Positions 1 to 10,144 of a stretch of 64,000 nt of DNA are shown here, one piece after another. A program made the translations under genes and the position numbers. This DNA is from Anthostomella pinea (taxonomy: Eukaryota; Ascomycota; Sordariomycetes; Xylariales; Xylariaceae), in NCBI GenBank assembly GCA_963556695.1, contig CAUWAG010000018.1:1860001-1924000 (forward strand), given 5' to 3'. The notes beneath the pieces were generated by a model. It worked only from the letters and a program-made list of their open reading frames with translations. It did no database searches and was not told the DNA's origin. How positions within the stretch are numbered: position 1 is the first letter of the stretch; each line of letters starts with the position of its first letter.

Positions 1-27
1 GATCGCTTTCATTGCTAACCCTACCTA

Positions 28-2619
28 GACATCCGACTCCTCTACCAGATTGTCGTCGTGGCCGAACAAATCTGGACCAACGAGCTCACACCCTCTACTC
101 GCGTCCCTTTCCACGCCTTGTTTCAAGCCTACCACCGAGTCCTCCCTGAGCATGGTATCAACCCCGATCACGACGACCATATCTCCAAGCTCATCTTCTT
201 GGTCGGCGGCATCCAGGAGAAGGAGTCGTTAATGGGGAAGTATGAGGCGGCTATGACGCGCATTGGTATCAGCCTCGCTATCGATGGCCCCATGTCAGCC
301 GAATCCGAATCCGACGCCGACGATGAGGATGGTGACGATGATGACGATCCTAAAATGGCGCAAATGGCAGCGGCTTTCCGCCAGAAGCAGCTAGCCAAGT
401 CCGCCCTCGCGGTGCTTACGGCGCCTGCGGCCCCTCCGGCGACCCAGACACAGTCGCAAGATGAAGCCGACGATGGGGATGACAATAATGAAGCAAAAAT
501 GGCCAATATGTGTGCCCAATTCGACGCTGCCCGTCAGGCTGATTTGGAAGAAGGCCTCGTGGACCATCTGGAGGCGTGGAGGGAGAACGCGGCCCAAGCC
601 AAGCGAATGGAAGCCCTAGCTGAGCGTACACGCAAGAACCTTCTTCTGTCACGAGCCTTGGCAACATGGTCGAATCAAGCCGAAGATGCAGCGGCGAAGG
701 AGCAGCAGGCTACGAAGGCATACGAGATGGCATTGAAGGCCAGAGCCTTGGGACTGCGCCGCCCGACCCCAAATGCTAAAAACGTTGTCAGCACCGGGAT
801 AAGCGCAGTTGACAGTACTCCCACTGCATATCCCACTGGCGCACCAGCTGCTTATGCCACGAACGAAAATGTCGCCGTCCAGGAAAAGGTCGCTGTCCAG
901 GAGAAGGCCGCTGTCCAGGAGAAGGCCGCTGTCCAGGAGAAGGTCGCCGCCCCGGAGAAGGTCGCCGCCCCGGAGAAGGTCGTCGCCCCTGTTAAGAAAC
1001 TATCGCCTACGCAAGCGGCATTGGATGCGTACGATACGTTTGATCCTGAAAAAGACGAGCGTACGCAACTGGCGAGACGACATATTCTTCGCATGCGGTT
1101 CTTTGGTGCTTGGGAGAGCTACACAGCTGATAACATCAAGAAGGCCAAGGAGTTCGAGGCAGAGGCACAGAACCAGAGACTTGCCCAGTCCATCCCTACC
1201 TGGCGAGAAGAGGCTGCCTCCCAGACACGGCAGGAGGAGCAGGTTCTTGCGCGCAATGCCGAGCGCGCGAACTTCTACCAGAAGACGACCAAAGCGCTGC
1301 CGATATGGAGAGAGAAGGCTCGAAAGGCGGCTGAACACAAAGAAGGGGTCCTCGAGTACTACGCTGAGCGAGCCGACTACTACTACAAAACCACCAAAGC
1401 GTTGCCTGTACTGAGGCAAAAGGCCGAGCAGGAGGAACAACGGGAAGACCTTCTCGCGCACTACGCGGAACGTGCCAACTTCTTCACCAGCACCACAAAG
1501 GCACTGGGTACATGGCGGACGAAAGCAAAAGAGTCCGCGGAGAAGCAACAGCTCCAGGAACATTACGGCGAACGCGCCGACTACTACTACTCGACTCGAA
1601 ACACCATCGTCGAGTGGCGAGAAATCGCCAAACAGACACGCAGTAAGAGACTGAAAGAAGCTTATTTCGAGACTCGCCGACGAGTGAAGAAGGCCATGGG
1701 TGCGCGTCACGTCAAGCAATGGCGCGAGAAGACACAGCTGATCAATGAGCGCTATGAAGTGATGGAAGCCAACCTGGTATATGCCACTGCCAATCGGGAA
1801 TGGCGACAGGTTGGGCAAGCATTCGATACTTGGCGCAACCGTGCTCGCGAGAAGGAAGAGCAGGCTTTCGAAAGGGAAGAAGAAGCAAAGCGGGTTTCCG
1901 TCGACCAGTGGCGAAAGCAATCGGCAGTCCATATGGAGGTCCAAGCCGAAGCGGAAGAACACTGGGAGGAAAGGGCAAAGTCCAGGGCCTTGAAGACGTG
2001 GAATCTCAGCTCCATCCAGGGCGCGAATCGACCAGAAATGGTGGCGAACGCGCTGGAGAAGAAGGATCGAAGGCTACTGCGACAGGGATTCGAAGGGTGG
2101 TACGGTCAAACTGCCGACAAGCTCGTACCCGTTGAGCTTCCAGATGGCAGGTTCAAGAGCGTTGATCGGATCGTGGAGGACCATCGTCAGCAGGCCTCAC
2201 AAAGCCAATCTCGAGGACTTCTCAGTGCCTGGAGAGCAGCGGCGAGCAAGAAGGCCAAAGCTGCTGCACCTGTTGAAGAGGAGCGATATGCGCCAACTCC
2301 TGGAAGGCCACAGATTTTGCTTGGCCCTCTCGGCAGGAGGGAAACCACAACGCCTTTGGCACCTGTGCCCAGCCGGGCGCCGTGGCGAGCTCGAGATCCT
2401 GTTCGAGGCGGATCGGAGGTGCCTGGAAGGGCTGTTCGAGATCCCGTTATGAGCAAATCTGAGATGGCAGGAAGGGCTACTCGAGATTCCGTCATGGGCG
2501 GATCTGCGATGGCAGAGAGGGCTGCTCGGGATTCCGTTATGGGCGGATCTGAGATGGGAGTCAGGGCTGGCCGAGCCACCAGCTCAAGGAGAAACCTCAG
2601 AGTTTCCTGGGCAGCATGA
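28..2619 (+). CDS. SFI1: Sfi1-like spindle pole body / centrin-binding protein (5' partial)
   Basis: Sfi1 is a long helical protein whose repeats bind centrin (Cdc31) and form the half-bridge that duplicates the spindle pole body. The visible exon appears to begin after a splice acceptor (CTACCTAG ending at 27), because the reading frame stays open upstream of codon GTG 58 and the peptide LLYQIVVVAEQIW resembles the conserved Sfi1 N-terminal segment. Earlier exon(s) lie outside the window. About 14 tryptophan-centred repeats follow (for example DHLEAWRENA, KALPIWREKA, QAFDTWRNRA, GLLSAWRAAA), spaced roughly 30-40 residues as in the family. Two low-complexity tandem blocks interrupt the protein: six or seven VAVQEK/VAAPEK hexapeptides and four 15-residue RDSVMGGS-type repeats near the C terminus. 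The stop is TGA at 2617. A different frame is open just past it (see findings), so the exact C terminus is uncertain. Confidence 0.8.
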   Translation, partial: DIRLLYQIVVVAEQIWTNELTPSTRVPFHALFQAYHRVLPEHGINPDHDDHISKLIFLVGGIQEKESLMGKYEAAMTRIGISLAIDGPMSAESESDADDEDGDDDDDPKMAQMAAAFRQKQLAKSALAVLTAPAAPPATQTQSQDEADDGDDNNEAKMANMCAQFDAARQADLEEGLVDHLEAWRENAAQAKRMEALAERTRKNLLLSRALATWSNQAEDAAAKEQQATKAYEMALKARALGLRRPTPNAKNVVSTGISAVDSTPTAYPTGAPAAYATNENVAVQEKVAVQEKAAVQEKAAVQEKVAAPEKVAAPEKVVAPVKKLSPTQAALDAYDTFDPEKDERTQLARRHILRMRFFGAWESYTADNIKKAKEFEAEAQNQRLAQSIPTWREEAASQTRQEEQVLARNAERANFYQKTTKALPIWREKARKAAEHKEGVLEYYAERADYYYKTTKALPVLRQKAEQEEQREDLLAHYAERANFFTSTTKALGTWRTKAKESAEKQQLQEHYGERADYYYSTRNTIVEWREIAKQTRSKRLKEAYFETRRRVKKAMGARHVKQWREKTQLINERYEVMEANLVYATANREWRQVGQAFDTWRNRAREKEEQAFEREEEAKRVSVDQWRKQSAVHMEVQAEAEEHWEERAKSRALKTWNLSSIQGANRPEMVANALEKKDRRLLRQGFEGWYGQTADKLVPVELPDGRFKSVDRIVEDHRQQASQSQSRGLLSAWRAAASKKAKAAAPVEEERYAPTPGRPQILLGPLGRRETTTPLAPVPSRAPWRARDPVRGGSEVPGRAVRDPVMSKSEMAGRATRDSVMGGSAMAERAARDSVMGGSEMGVRAGRATSSRRNLRVSWAA
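871..996 (+). repeat. 18-bp coding tandem repeat in SFI1
   Basis: Seven tandem 18-bp units related to GTCGCTGTCCAGGAGAAG encode VAVQEK, AAVQEK and VAAPEK hexapeptides. The length is a multiple of three, so copy-number change keeps the frame. It is likely a length-polymorphic linker between two groups of Sfi1 repeats. Confidence 0.9.
2392..2571 (+). repeat. 45-bp coding tandem repeat near the SFI1 3' end
   Basis: Four 45-bp units encode 15-residue repeats of the form R-D-(P/S)-V-M-G-G-S-(E/A)-M-x-x-R-A-x. The units lie between the last tryptophan repeat and the stop, and diverge by a few substitutions each. Confidence 0.85.
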
Positions 2620-3333
2620 ACTCATGGCGTTTGGTTGAGAGCACCACAGAGGCATCTGATGGTCGGTATGAGACTTGGTTCAAAGCCTTATAGGCGTTTT
2701 TGGATACTGGGATGCTGGCTGCATTGCATGGACGACGCATGACATATCGATACCCTTTCTACATTGTTTAGGATTCCCAGATGGGAGAGCATGCGCAAGG
2801 GAGTCTGGAGTTTTAGCTTTTGCATACAACAAGCCCATTGGAACGTAGCTGGAATTCTATGATTACAAAGGAAATCGAACCTACAACAGCCACTTCGTCG
2901 TGAAAAAGGTGATAATGCGATGTATTTTGCGTGTAGTCCACTATGAGAGGGTGGCAAGTGAAAGGGGTGGAACGAGGCAGCTGAGACCCACGTCATCCTG
3001 CAGTCGGTTCCAGGCCGCGCCAGACAAGCATTCGCGAGCTACTATGTACCTCCAGCTGTGTCCCATCATTCCTTCAAAGTCTCAACTGTAGCTTCATTAA
3101 ACCATTAAACCTAACTCCCGCTATTCTCAGCTCTCTCGAACGACCCGGCTCTATACCATTTGCAAACAAGTGTCAGCAGTGACGAGTGACGAGCCACGGC
3201 AGCATCTCCTTTGAACACGAAAAGAGGCCTCCTTTGTACTGCAGCGGAACGCGCCTCTTCCACTAACGCGCAAGTCTCGCCGACATCGCACCCTGTCCAG
3301 AAATGTCCTCCTCGAACCATTTGCGCCGATAGT
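2620..3333. other. Intergenic: SFI1 3' end and RAV1 promoter
   Basis: No gene is supported here. The first 70 bases stay open in a frame different from the SFI1 frame and end in TAG at about 2692. The rest reads as 3' flank and the RAV1 upstream region, with CT-rich sequence between 3110 and 3330. Confidence 0.5.
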
Positions 3334-6300
3334 ATGAAGGCAGTCCTTCCCGGCAAGCCAGAAGCTAGTCTTCAAGCCGTGTCCACAGGCTTTTGGGATG
3401 GCAAGCGCATTGTCGTCTACATCAGCGGAAACGCTCTGGCCATCCTCTCCGATCCCGAAAACATCCTACAGACCATATACGATGACGACGAGCGGACGCT
3501 GGAGGCTGTTTCCTTTGATGAGTGCTCGGGGAAGATAGCAGCATGCACAGATACAACCATACGGGTATACCGGCCACTAGGGCATGCCGACGATTCGCTG
3601 AAGGTGATTTCCCCCGAGCATGGGACGGCGCAACTATCTACAGCTGGCTAACAGCTTACAGTGGGCTTTACAATCTTCGTTCGAGGTCGACAAAGGTCCA
3701 ACACCCGCGACACTCTCCTGGGGTAGCTCGGAGGAGCTCCTTGTTGGCCGATCTTCCCTCTGGCTCTACGACACATCCTCGACACCTCCTTCCTGCCATT
3801 GGCGACAAGCGCTAGCGAACCCCGTGAAAGCAGCAAACCTCTCCTACGACTCGTCCTACATCGCATCCGTCGGCCATCACGATCGCTTGGTCAAGGTGTG
3901 GCGGAGACTGAACTTTGGCTCCGAGGAGGTACACTTCGACTTTGGCTATCTGCCGCACCCACGAGCTGTCACGAGTATACAATGGCGTAAACCATCCCAC
4001 GTTGACCAGACCATCGAGAACGTCCTCTATACGTTTTGCGCCGACAATGTCATGCGCGTGTGGACAGGAGCAGATGGGCACGGTTGCCAGACTCTCCGGC
4101 TATGGGGAAAGCTGGATCTCGCGGGGGCCATAAAGAAAGAACCAACAAGTGACAAACACGACTTGAGATGGGCCTTCATCATTGCCCAGCGAGACCTTGT
4201 CAATGCGACGGAGAGGGCTGTCCAGGAAAGAGGAGATGGTCAAGAAAAGGACGTCGCCCTTCAGTACCTGCTCTCCATTGCCAACAGGGACACAGAAATA
4301 TGCGTGGTCTTTGACGGCTATGGAAGCATGTCATCTTGGGCATTGGAGAATGTTAGTAGCAAGTCGCGTGGGGCCAACAACGTGGACAATGTCGCGTATG
4401 TAAAGTCAAAGGACTTTGAGTTTCTCGGTCCCTCGACGGCGGTCCCGCACGTTGAGGTCCTCAGCTATTGCAACAAGAGCTCGGGCAATCTGCATATGCT
4501 GTTCCACCACTTCGATGGCAACGTAGAGGTGTTTGAGAGCAATATCGCAGACTTTCTAGACCCTACCCCAAAGACGGGACGGTTGACACACCGAGCAACG
4601 TGGTCTGGACACTCCGCTTCGATCAAGAAGATTGTCCGTAATGTCAGTGGGCGAGCTATTGTGTCGAGGACCGAGAAAGGAGAGAGCATTGTTTGGAATC
4701 ATTCGGCTCATCCACGACGAAATAAACTATTACGGCACAACATCATACCAGAAGTGCGGCACATTCTTCGAATATGCCTATTAAGGGGTGGACGGTTTGT
4801 GGTGTTTCTGCATCACGAAAGCATCTCAGTATGGGACTGTAGGACCTCGAAGCACCAACTGTTAGGCGACTGCAAGTATCATGTCCCCGGTAAACCTCTC
4901 TGCATACTGGTTCTACCTCCCCAGAAAGCTGAGAACGTATCCGTCGCGCATGTAGCGACCGTCACATCTGAACAGCGGGGAGTGGTATGGGAGGTCCATC
5001 TACCTTTAGACGCACGCAATGGTGATGGCTCGAAGGTCAATGGCCATTCAGCGCCTATCCGAGAGTTCTGCACATTCAATCTGGATGGAGCGGGAGATCT
5101 TGCCTACGTCTTGCCAGTTGATCCCGCTGGTGCTTCACCTGTCCACTCCGGATTCCTGGACGTCTTTGCTCGTGATGTTGCGGTCTCCTATACTCACAGT
5201 GGACGTGTCGAGTTCTGGACTGCCAGAGTTGACCCAAAGCGAAACCGGGTCGAGTGGTTGTCTACGTCTTCCATGGAAACGGGTGTAACAGAACCTGCCT
5301 TGCTCAGTGGCAGCACCATGAAGAAAGTTGCGCTCGTGAATCAGAATCGGTCCGAGATCACTATATGGGACATCCGGGGTGCTCGCCTGGAATACGGACA
5401 GGACTTCGAAAGCAATAATACTGTGCAAGATCTCGACTGGACTTCCACGCCGGACTCTCAGTCCATACTCGCCGTCGGGTTTCCATTCCGAGTCGTGCTT
5501 CTCTCACAGATGCGCTTTGACTATCTGAATAAGGGCCCGGCTTGGGCGTCAATTTGCGAGATCAACATTCGAGATTTCACTCCTCATCCCATCGGAGACT
5601 CGACGTGGTTGAGTGATGGCAACCTGATAATTGGCGCAGGCAACCAGCTGTTTCTCTACGACAGGAGATTCGAGACCACCAATCGGCTGGTTTCTGATGC
5701 CCGGATACCACATAGCAAAGATGGTACGCGAGACATGTTCGAAGTGGTCCAGAAACTCAATGGACCTTTGGCTGTATTCCATCCTCAGTTCCTTAGCCAG
5801 TGTATGCTGTCAGGGAAGAATAGGGCGGTACATCGTGTACTTCTGTCATTGAACCACACCCTGAAGTATCATGTTGAAGGCAATGTGATTGATGACTACT
5901 TGGGACTCGACCTGGCCGAGTTCTACATGGGCGATGTAAGTGCGAGACGATCACTGCTGAAGCTATTTGCTAACAGCTGTAGGCAACGAGCGGCAACGGG
6001 AACGACCCTTCGTACCTTGTCAGCCGGATGTCATTCGACGACAACGAGGAGAGTTTCACGGAAGATGTCGCCTTGGCCATCTGCGAGAAGCTTCAGAATA
6101 TCGCTTTGCCACAGTTATCAGGCCATGAACAGATCCAGCTGCTGGATATTGTTGAGTGCGCCGGTGTTGTGGAGAAGCAGCGGCGCTCCATGGATGAGAA
6201 CGGTGCGAGGTTTATGCTCTTTTTCAGGCAACACGCATTGCGGAAGGGCAGGACCAACGAGATTCACATGTCATGGAGAGAAATCAACTGGGCCTACCAT

Positions 6301-7642
6301 TCAACTAGTCAGGACATACTGGTGGATTTCGTATCTCGCCAATACCACGGGACGATGCTGTGGGAGAAGGCCAGAGAGAGCGGCATGTTCATGTGGCTCA
6401 CTGATCCGGCTGCAGTGGTAAGTGTGCCCCTTTCAATCAATACCAAAGTGTGGCTTGAGTCAAGTCTAATCGCCTCACAGAAAGCACAATTCGAGATAGT
6501 GGCTCGAAATGAATACACCAAGAGCGAGTACAAGAACCCGGTCGACTGCAGTCTATTCTACCTTGCCCTCAAGAAGAAGACCGTGCTTCGAGGTCTATGG
6601 CGCATGGCGAGCTGGAACAAGGAGCAACAAGCAACCCAGCGGCTTCTGGCAAACAACTTTGAAGATCCCAAGTGGAAGACGTCGGCATTGAAGAACGCAT
6701 ACGCTCTGCTCAGCAAGCGTCGGTTCGGTACGTGAACTGGTAGGGTCAGCTGGTCGGTGCTAATTGTATGCAGAATACGCGGCCGCTTTCTTCCTCCTGG
6801 CAGACCACCTGCAAGACGCCGTAAACGTTTGTATGAATCAAATCAAGGACATCCAGCTTGCCATTGCTATTGCACGAGTTTACGAAGGCGACTCTGGTCC
6901 TGTCCTGAGGCGACTACTGGAAAACGAAGTCCTAGCCGTAGCCGCCCAGGAAGGCAACAGATGGCTTGCCTCGTGGGCGTTCTGGATGTTGAAACGAAGG
7001 GACATGGCTGTTAGAGCGCTCATTGTAAGTTTACCGCATGGGGAATATACAGCATACATGCCCGTGCTCGGAAACTGACCAAGAGCAGACACCCGTCTTC
7101 ACACTGCTGGAAACGCCAGCATCGCCGGACATGAAGGCGAAGTCGTTCCTGACTGACGACCCGGCGCTGGTGGTTCTGTACTCGCAACTTCGACAGAAGA
7201 CGCTGCAGACGCTCAGGGGCGCGTCCAAGGTCACGCCCAGGGTAGAGTGGGAGTTTGTGATCCACAACGCGGGTCTGTATGACCGCATGGGCTGTGATCT
7301 CCTCGGTCTCGATCTCGGTACGTCATCTCATTGACCCAAGTCCTTATCTTTCTTTGCCTTCTATGCCCATCAGATGGATGCTAACAGTTTCATATCACAG
7401 TCCGCAATTGGGAGTTCCTCCGTATCCAGCCGACGATCACGCCGGACCTCGGCGGCGACATCGATCCGAGGCAGCTGCTCCGCCGCCGCAGCTCGCTCGT
7501 CGTGCAGGATATGCCGGTCTCGCCCGTGGCGCCTGGGGATATGCAGACGGGCGGCCACCACCATGGCAGTGCTGTGAAGCCGCCGCCCAGCGTGTTTGAG
7601 GAGCCTGACTCGAGCTCGCTGCTGGATAGCTTTGGGTTCTAG
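3334..7642 (+). CDS. RAV1: Rav1: RAVE complex subunit, V-ATPase assembly factor
   Basis: Rav1 is the large WD40 subunit of the RAVE complex, which reassembles the V1 and V0 parts of the vacuolar ATPase. The start MKAVLPGKPEASLQAVSTGF matches the conserved Rav1 N terminus. Seven exons are joined by introns 3604-3661, 5936-5982, 6418-6480, 6728-6773, 7025-7088 and 7318-7400. All are GT...AG, and the spliced length divides exactly into 1315 codons plus a stop. The first about 700 residues contain WD-type blades (for example LVKVWRRL, VMRVWTGA, ISVWDCRT). The C-terminal half holds the Rav1p_C region (ENGARFMLFFRQHALRK, MSWREINWAYHSTSQ, LWEKARESGMFMWL). The tail after about residue 1245 is low-complexity and ends in SSSLLDSFGF. 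Identification is from recognised family sequence, and the boundaries are inferred. Confidence 0.92.
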
Positions 7643-8417
7643 TAGGCGCCTGGGCATGTATGGTGCATAGTGAGAGTTTGGTGTTTTGCGCTGGTGTTGT
7701 GCCTTTTGCACCGGTGTTGTTGGGTGTTGTCGGGGTATTAGTCGAGGTGTCAATTGTACGTTATACGCATGCTCCGGCAATGGTAGTTGTTTTGGTACAT
7801 GGCAGGTAACGTTACATGATACATCATAGCATGGATTATATTCATTACCTCGGTTGGTCATCGAAAGGTGTTATATTGTTACTCCCTCCCCTGTGTGGCT
7901 TCTACGATGTGCTATGCGTTCGTCATGACTCGCTTTTGTAGTTGTACATACCTACATCAAAATTCCGTAACTGCTTATATTTCAGACGCCGAGCAATATT
8001 CGCAATCATGCTTACGCTAAGCCTGCACTGCGTACATACTGTAAACCCCGACAGCACTCGGAGCTGTGGTCAGCTGAGGCTGACGCGACTGGCTCGTTTG
8101 CGTTCCTTGGTCCCGGCCGACGTCGGGGTTTACTGTAGATGGAGAGGAAATATTGCCTGTTTCGCCGGACTATAGAGCAGTTTGCGTACGTCCCAAGGGG
8201 CGGCGTGGTCGGCCTGGGTTTCGGATATGCGATGCTCGGTAAGCTCACAGAGGCAGGCAGCTTGTCTGCGTGTATACATATAAATGCCCATATCCCACCA
8301 CGGCTGGTATTGAGTTCTGACTGACTCTACTTCCAACCAACTCATTCTCATCAATCTCGATCTCGATCTCGATCCTCAATATTGGAATTATCACAAGTAT
8401 TAAACCATCCATCCACC
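7643..8417. other. Intergenic with a short TA-flanked inverted-repeat element
   Basis: RAV1 3' flank, then the promoter of the HD-domain gene. Apart from the inverted-repeat element at 8039-8135 I see no coding signal. A short (GATCTC)n-like run (TCTCGATCTCGATCTCGATC) lies at about 8354-8375, just before the start codon. Confidence 0.5.
8039..8135. mobile_element. 97-bp MITE-like element with TA flanks
   Basis: The ends read CTGTAAACCCCGAC and GTCGGGGTTTACTG. They are inverted repeats with about one mismatch, and both sides are flanked by TA. Size, inverted ends and the TA duplication fit a minimal non-autonomous Tc1/mariner-like element. It lies about 280 bp upstream of the HD-domain gene start and does not share ends with the AATAAGCA family found elsewhere in the window. 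Confidence 0.5.
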
Positions 8418-9548
8418 ATGTCAACACAGCCAGAACAACTCTCCCCCTTCCCACCCCTACCCAAGAGCGGCATAGCCTTCCCCGACTCCCCCGTCATCAC
8501 CGCCGCCTTTTTGTATATAAAGCAGCACACCCACGCGGCGACGTACAACCATTGTGTGCGTAGCGCGTATTGGGCTCTCATTCTTGCGCAGAGGCTGCCT
8601 AGGTACACCGAAACCCAGACCAACACCAACACCACCGACACCTCCTCCGCGTCGCGGCTCCCGAACCTGGAGACTGTGGTCCTAGCCTGCGTCCTGCACG
8701 ACATGGGCTGGGCCACGACCGAGGGCCTGAGGTCGAAGGACAGGCGCTTCGAGGTCGACGGGGCGAACTTGGCGCGTGGGTTTTTGCGGCGCTGGGCGGA
8801 GGACCGTGAAAGCGAGGGCGAGAGTGAGAGTGAGAGTGCGTGGGACGCGCACCGCGCGCAGCTTGTTTGGGGTATGTGCTTTCGCCTTCAGTGGTCGTTT
8901 CATTTCATCCACATCCCGGTTCACTTATGGTTTATGTCGCGTTCTGAGAGTGGGCTTACTTCCTGAGCTCTTTGCTCCCGCGACATGCATTTGAAGCCAC
9001 CCTACTCCTCGCTCACAGGATGTTCTGTACAGCTTGATACCTACTGACTCCTGGTCTCCTCAGACATCATCGCGCTGCACTCCACGCCGAGCATCGCGCT
9101 GCACGCAGCGCCCGAAGTCTCGCTCGCGGCTCTAGGCATCATGGCGGATTTCGCGGGCCCGGCGTTCCCGGCTGATCCGAACAACAACCACGACAATAAT
9201 CCGTCAGCGTCTGGGGACCGAAATCGGAATCACCAGAACAAAAACGGAACTGGAGAGGAGCAGGAGCTGGGACAAGTGATCACCGTAGAGGAATACAAGG
9301 AGGTCGTGCGCCTGTTCCCCCTCGCGGGCTTCGGGCGCGAGTTCTCGAAGGAGATCATATGTGGCCTCTGTCGCGACAAGCCGGCTACTACCTACGATAA
9401 CTTCCAGGCGGGCTTTGGGCTGCATTTCGGGCTTGATGGGCTGGGTGGGGGCAGGGAGGAGTATCGGAGGGGGTGGGAGAAGGCGATGAGTCCTGAGGGC
9501 GTCTTGGGGGGTTTTGAGTTTCTGGAGGAGTTGGTTGGGGACGTTTAG
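8418..9548 (+). CDS. HD-domain protein, cyanamide hydratase-like
   Basis: The product resembles the fungal/yeast HD-domain hydrolases related to cyanamide hydratase (Ddi2/Ddi3 type), which hydrate cyanamide to urea. Two exons (8418-8871, 9064-9548) with a long 192-nt intron give 312 residues. The metal-binding HD signature is visible: His45 in YNHCVRSAYWAL, His94-Asp95 in CVLHDMGW, and after the splice the block WDIIALHSTPSIALH supplies the later Asp/His. Downstream motifs ITVEEYKEVVRLFPLAGFG and TTYDNFQAGFG are typical of these fungal proteins. An Asn/Asp-rich insertion sits at about residues 180-205. The start is the first ATG after a CT-rich leader. The substrate is inferred from family only and could be another small nitrile-like compound. 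Confidence 0.8.
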
Positions 9549-10144
9549 GGGTCGGGGAGGTGGAAAGGGCGAAGGGGAATATGGAGTTGTCTGCTCCTTT
9601 TCCTTCTGTCTGTCTCCTGGGGAGGAACACCATGGTTGTTGAACTGTGAGGTTCACATGCGCGAAGGTAGTTTGCGATGCCCATTCGCTTCGGCCTTATC
9701 TTTGTAAGGCTCAGTGCACCCCGAGCAACACATTTGATTCTGAGAATTGCATCGCTCGACAGTCTGACTGGATGCTAATAGCACCTTAATGTCCTCGTGG
9801 TGCAATGTAAGGTAGAATGTCGATCACGTTCAGGTTGTAGATGTAGCCATGTGATGATGAAAGTGACGATGGATGGCCTGGCGCTTGTTTACTTAAGGAA
9901 TGTGGAGAAGCCGCGTGCGGAAGAGACGGCGACATCTCCGGCTTGGTCATACACCACATCGCGCCATCGCTACCTATAGGCTATCATCCTGCCAGCCATT
10001 CGTCCCACTCACTCTCTTGCCCAGCCCTTCAATGTTCATGTATAAATTCAAAATGGTAGTCTCGTAATCAAGAGTCTTTCCTAGACAGACCCACTGGCCT
10101 ACGAACTCGCCACCATCAATCCCGTCCGTCCCGGCGCCAGCAGA
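9549..10144. other. Intergenic: upstream region of the OPT transporter
   Basis: No open reading frame with coding character and no repeat recognised. It serves as the HD-domain gene 3' flank and the transporter promoter. Confidence 0.4.

Noticed and set aside
1000..1962. 320-codon open frame on the minus strand opposite SFI1
   Set aside because: It mirrors the SFI1 coding strand with its biased codon use; the plus strand gives the recognised repeats and the minus frame has no family resemblance.
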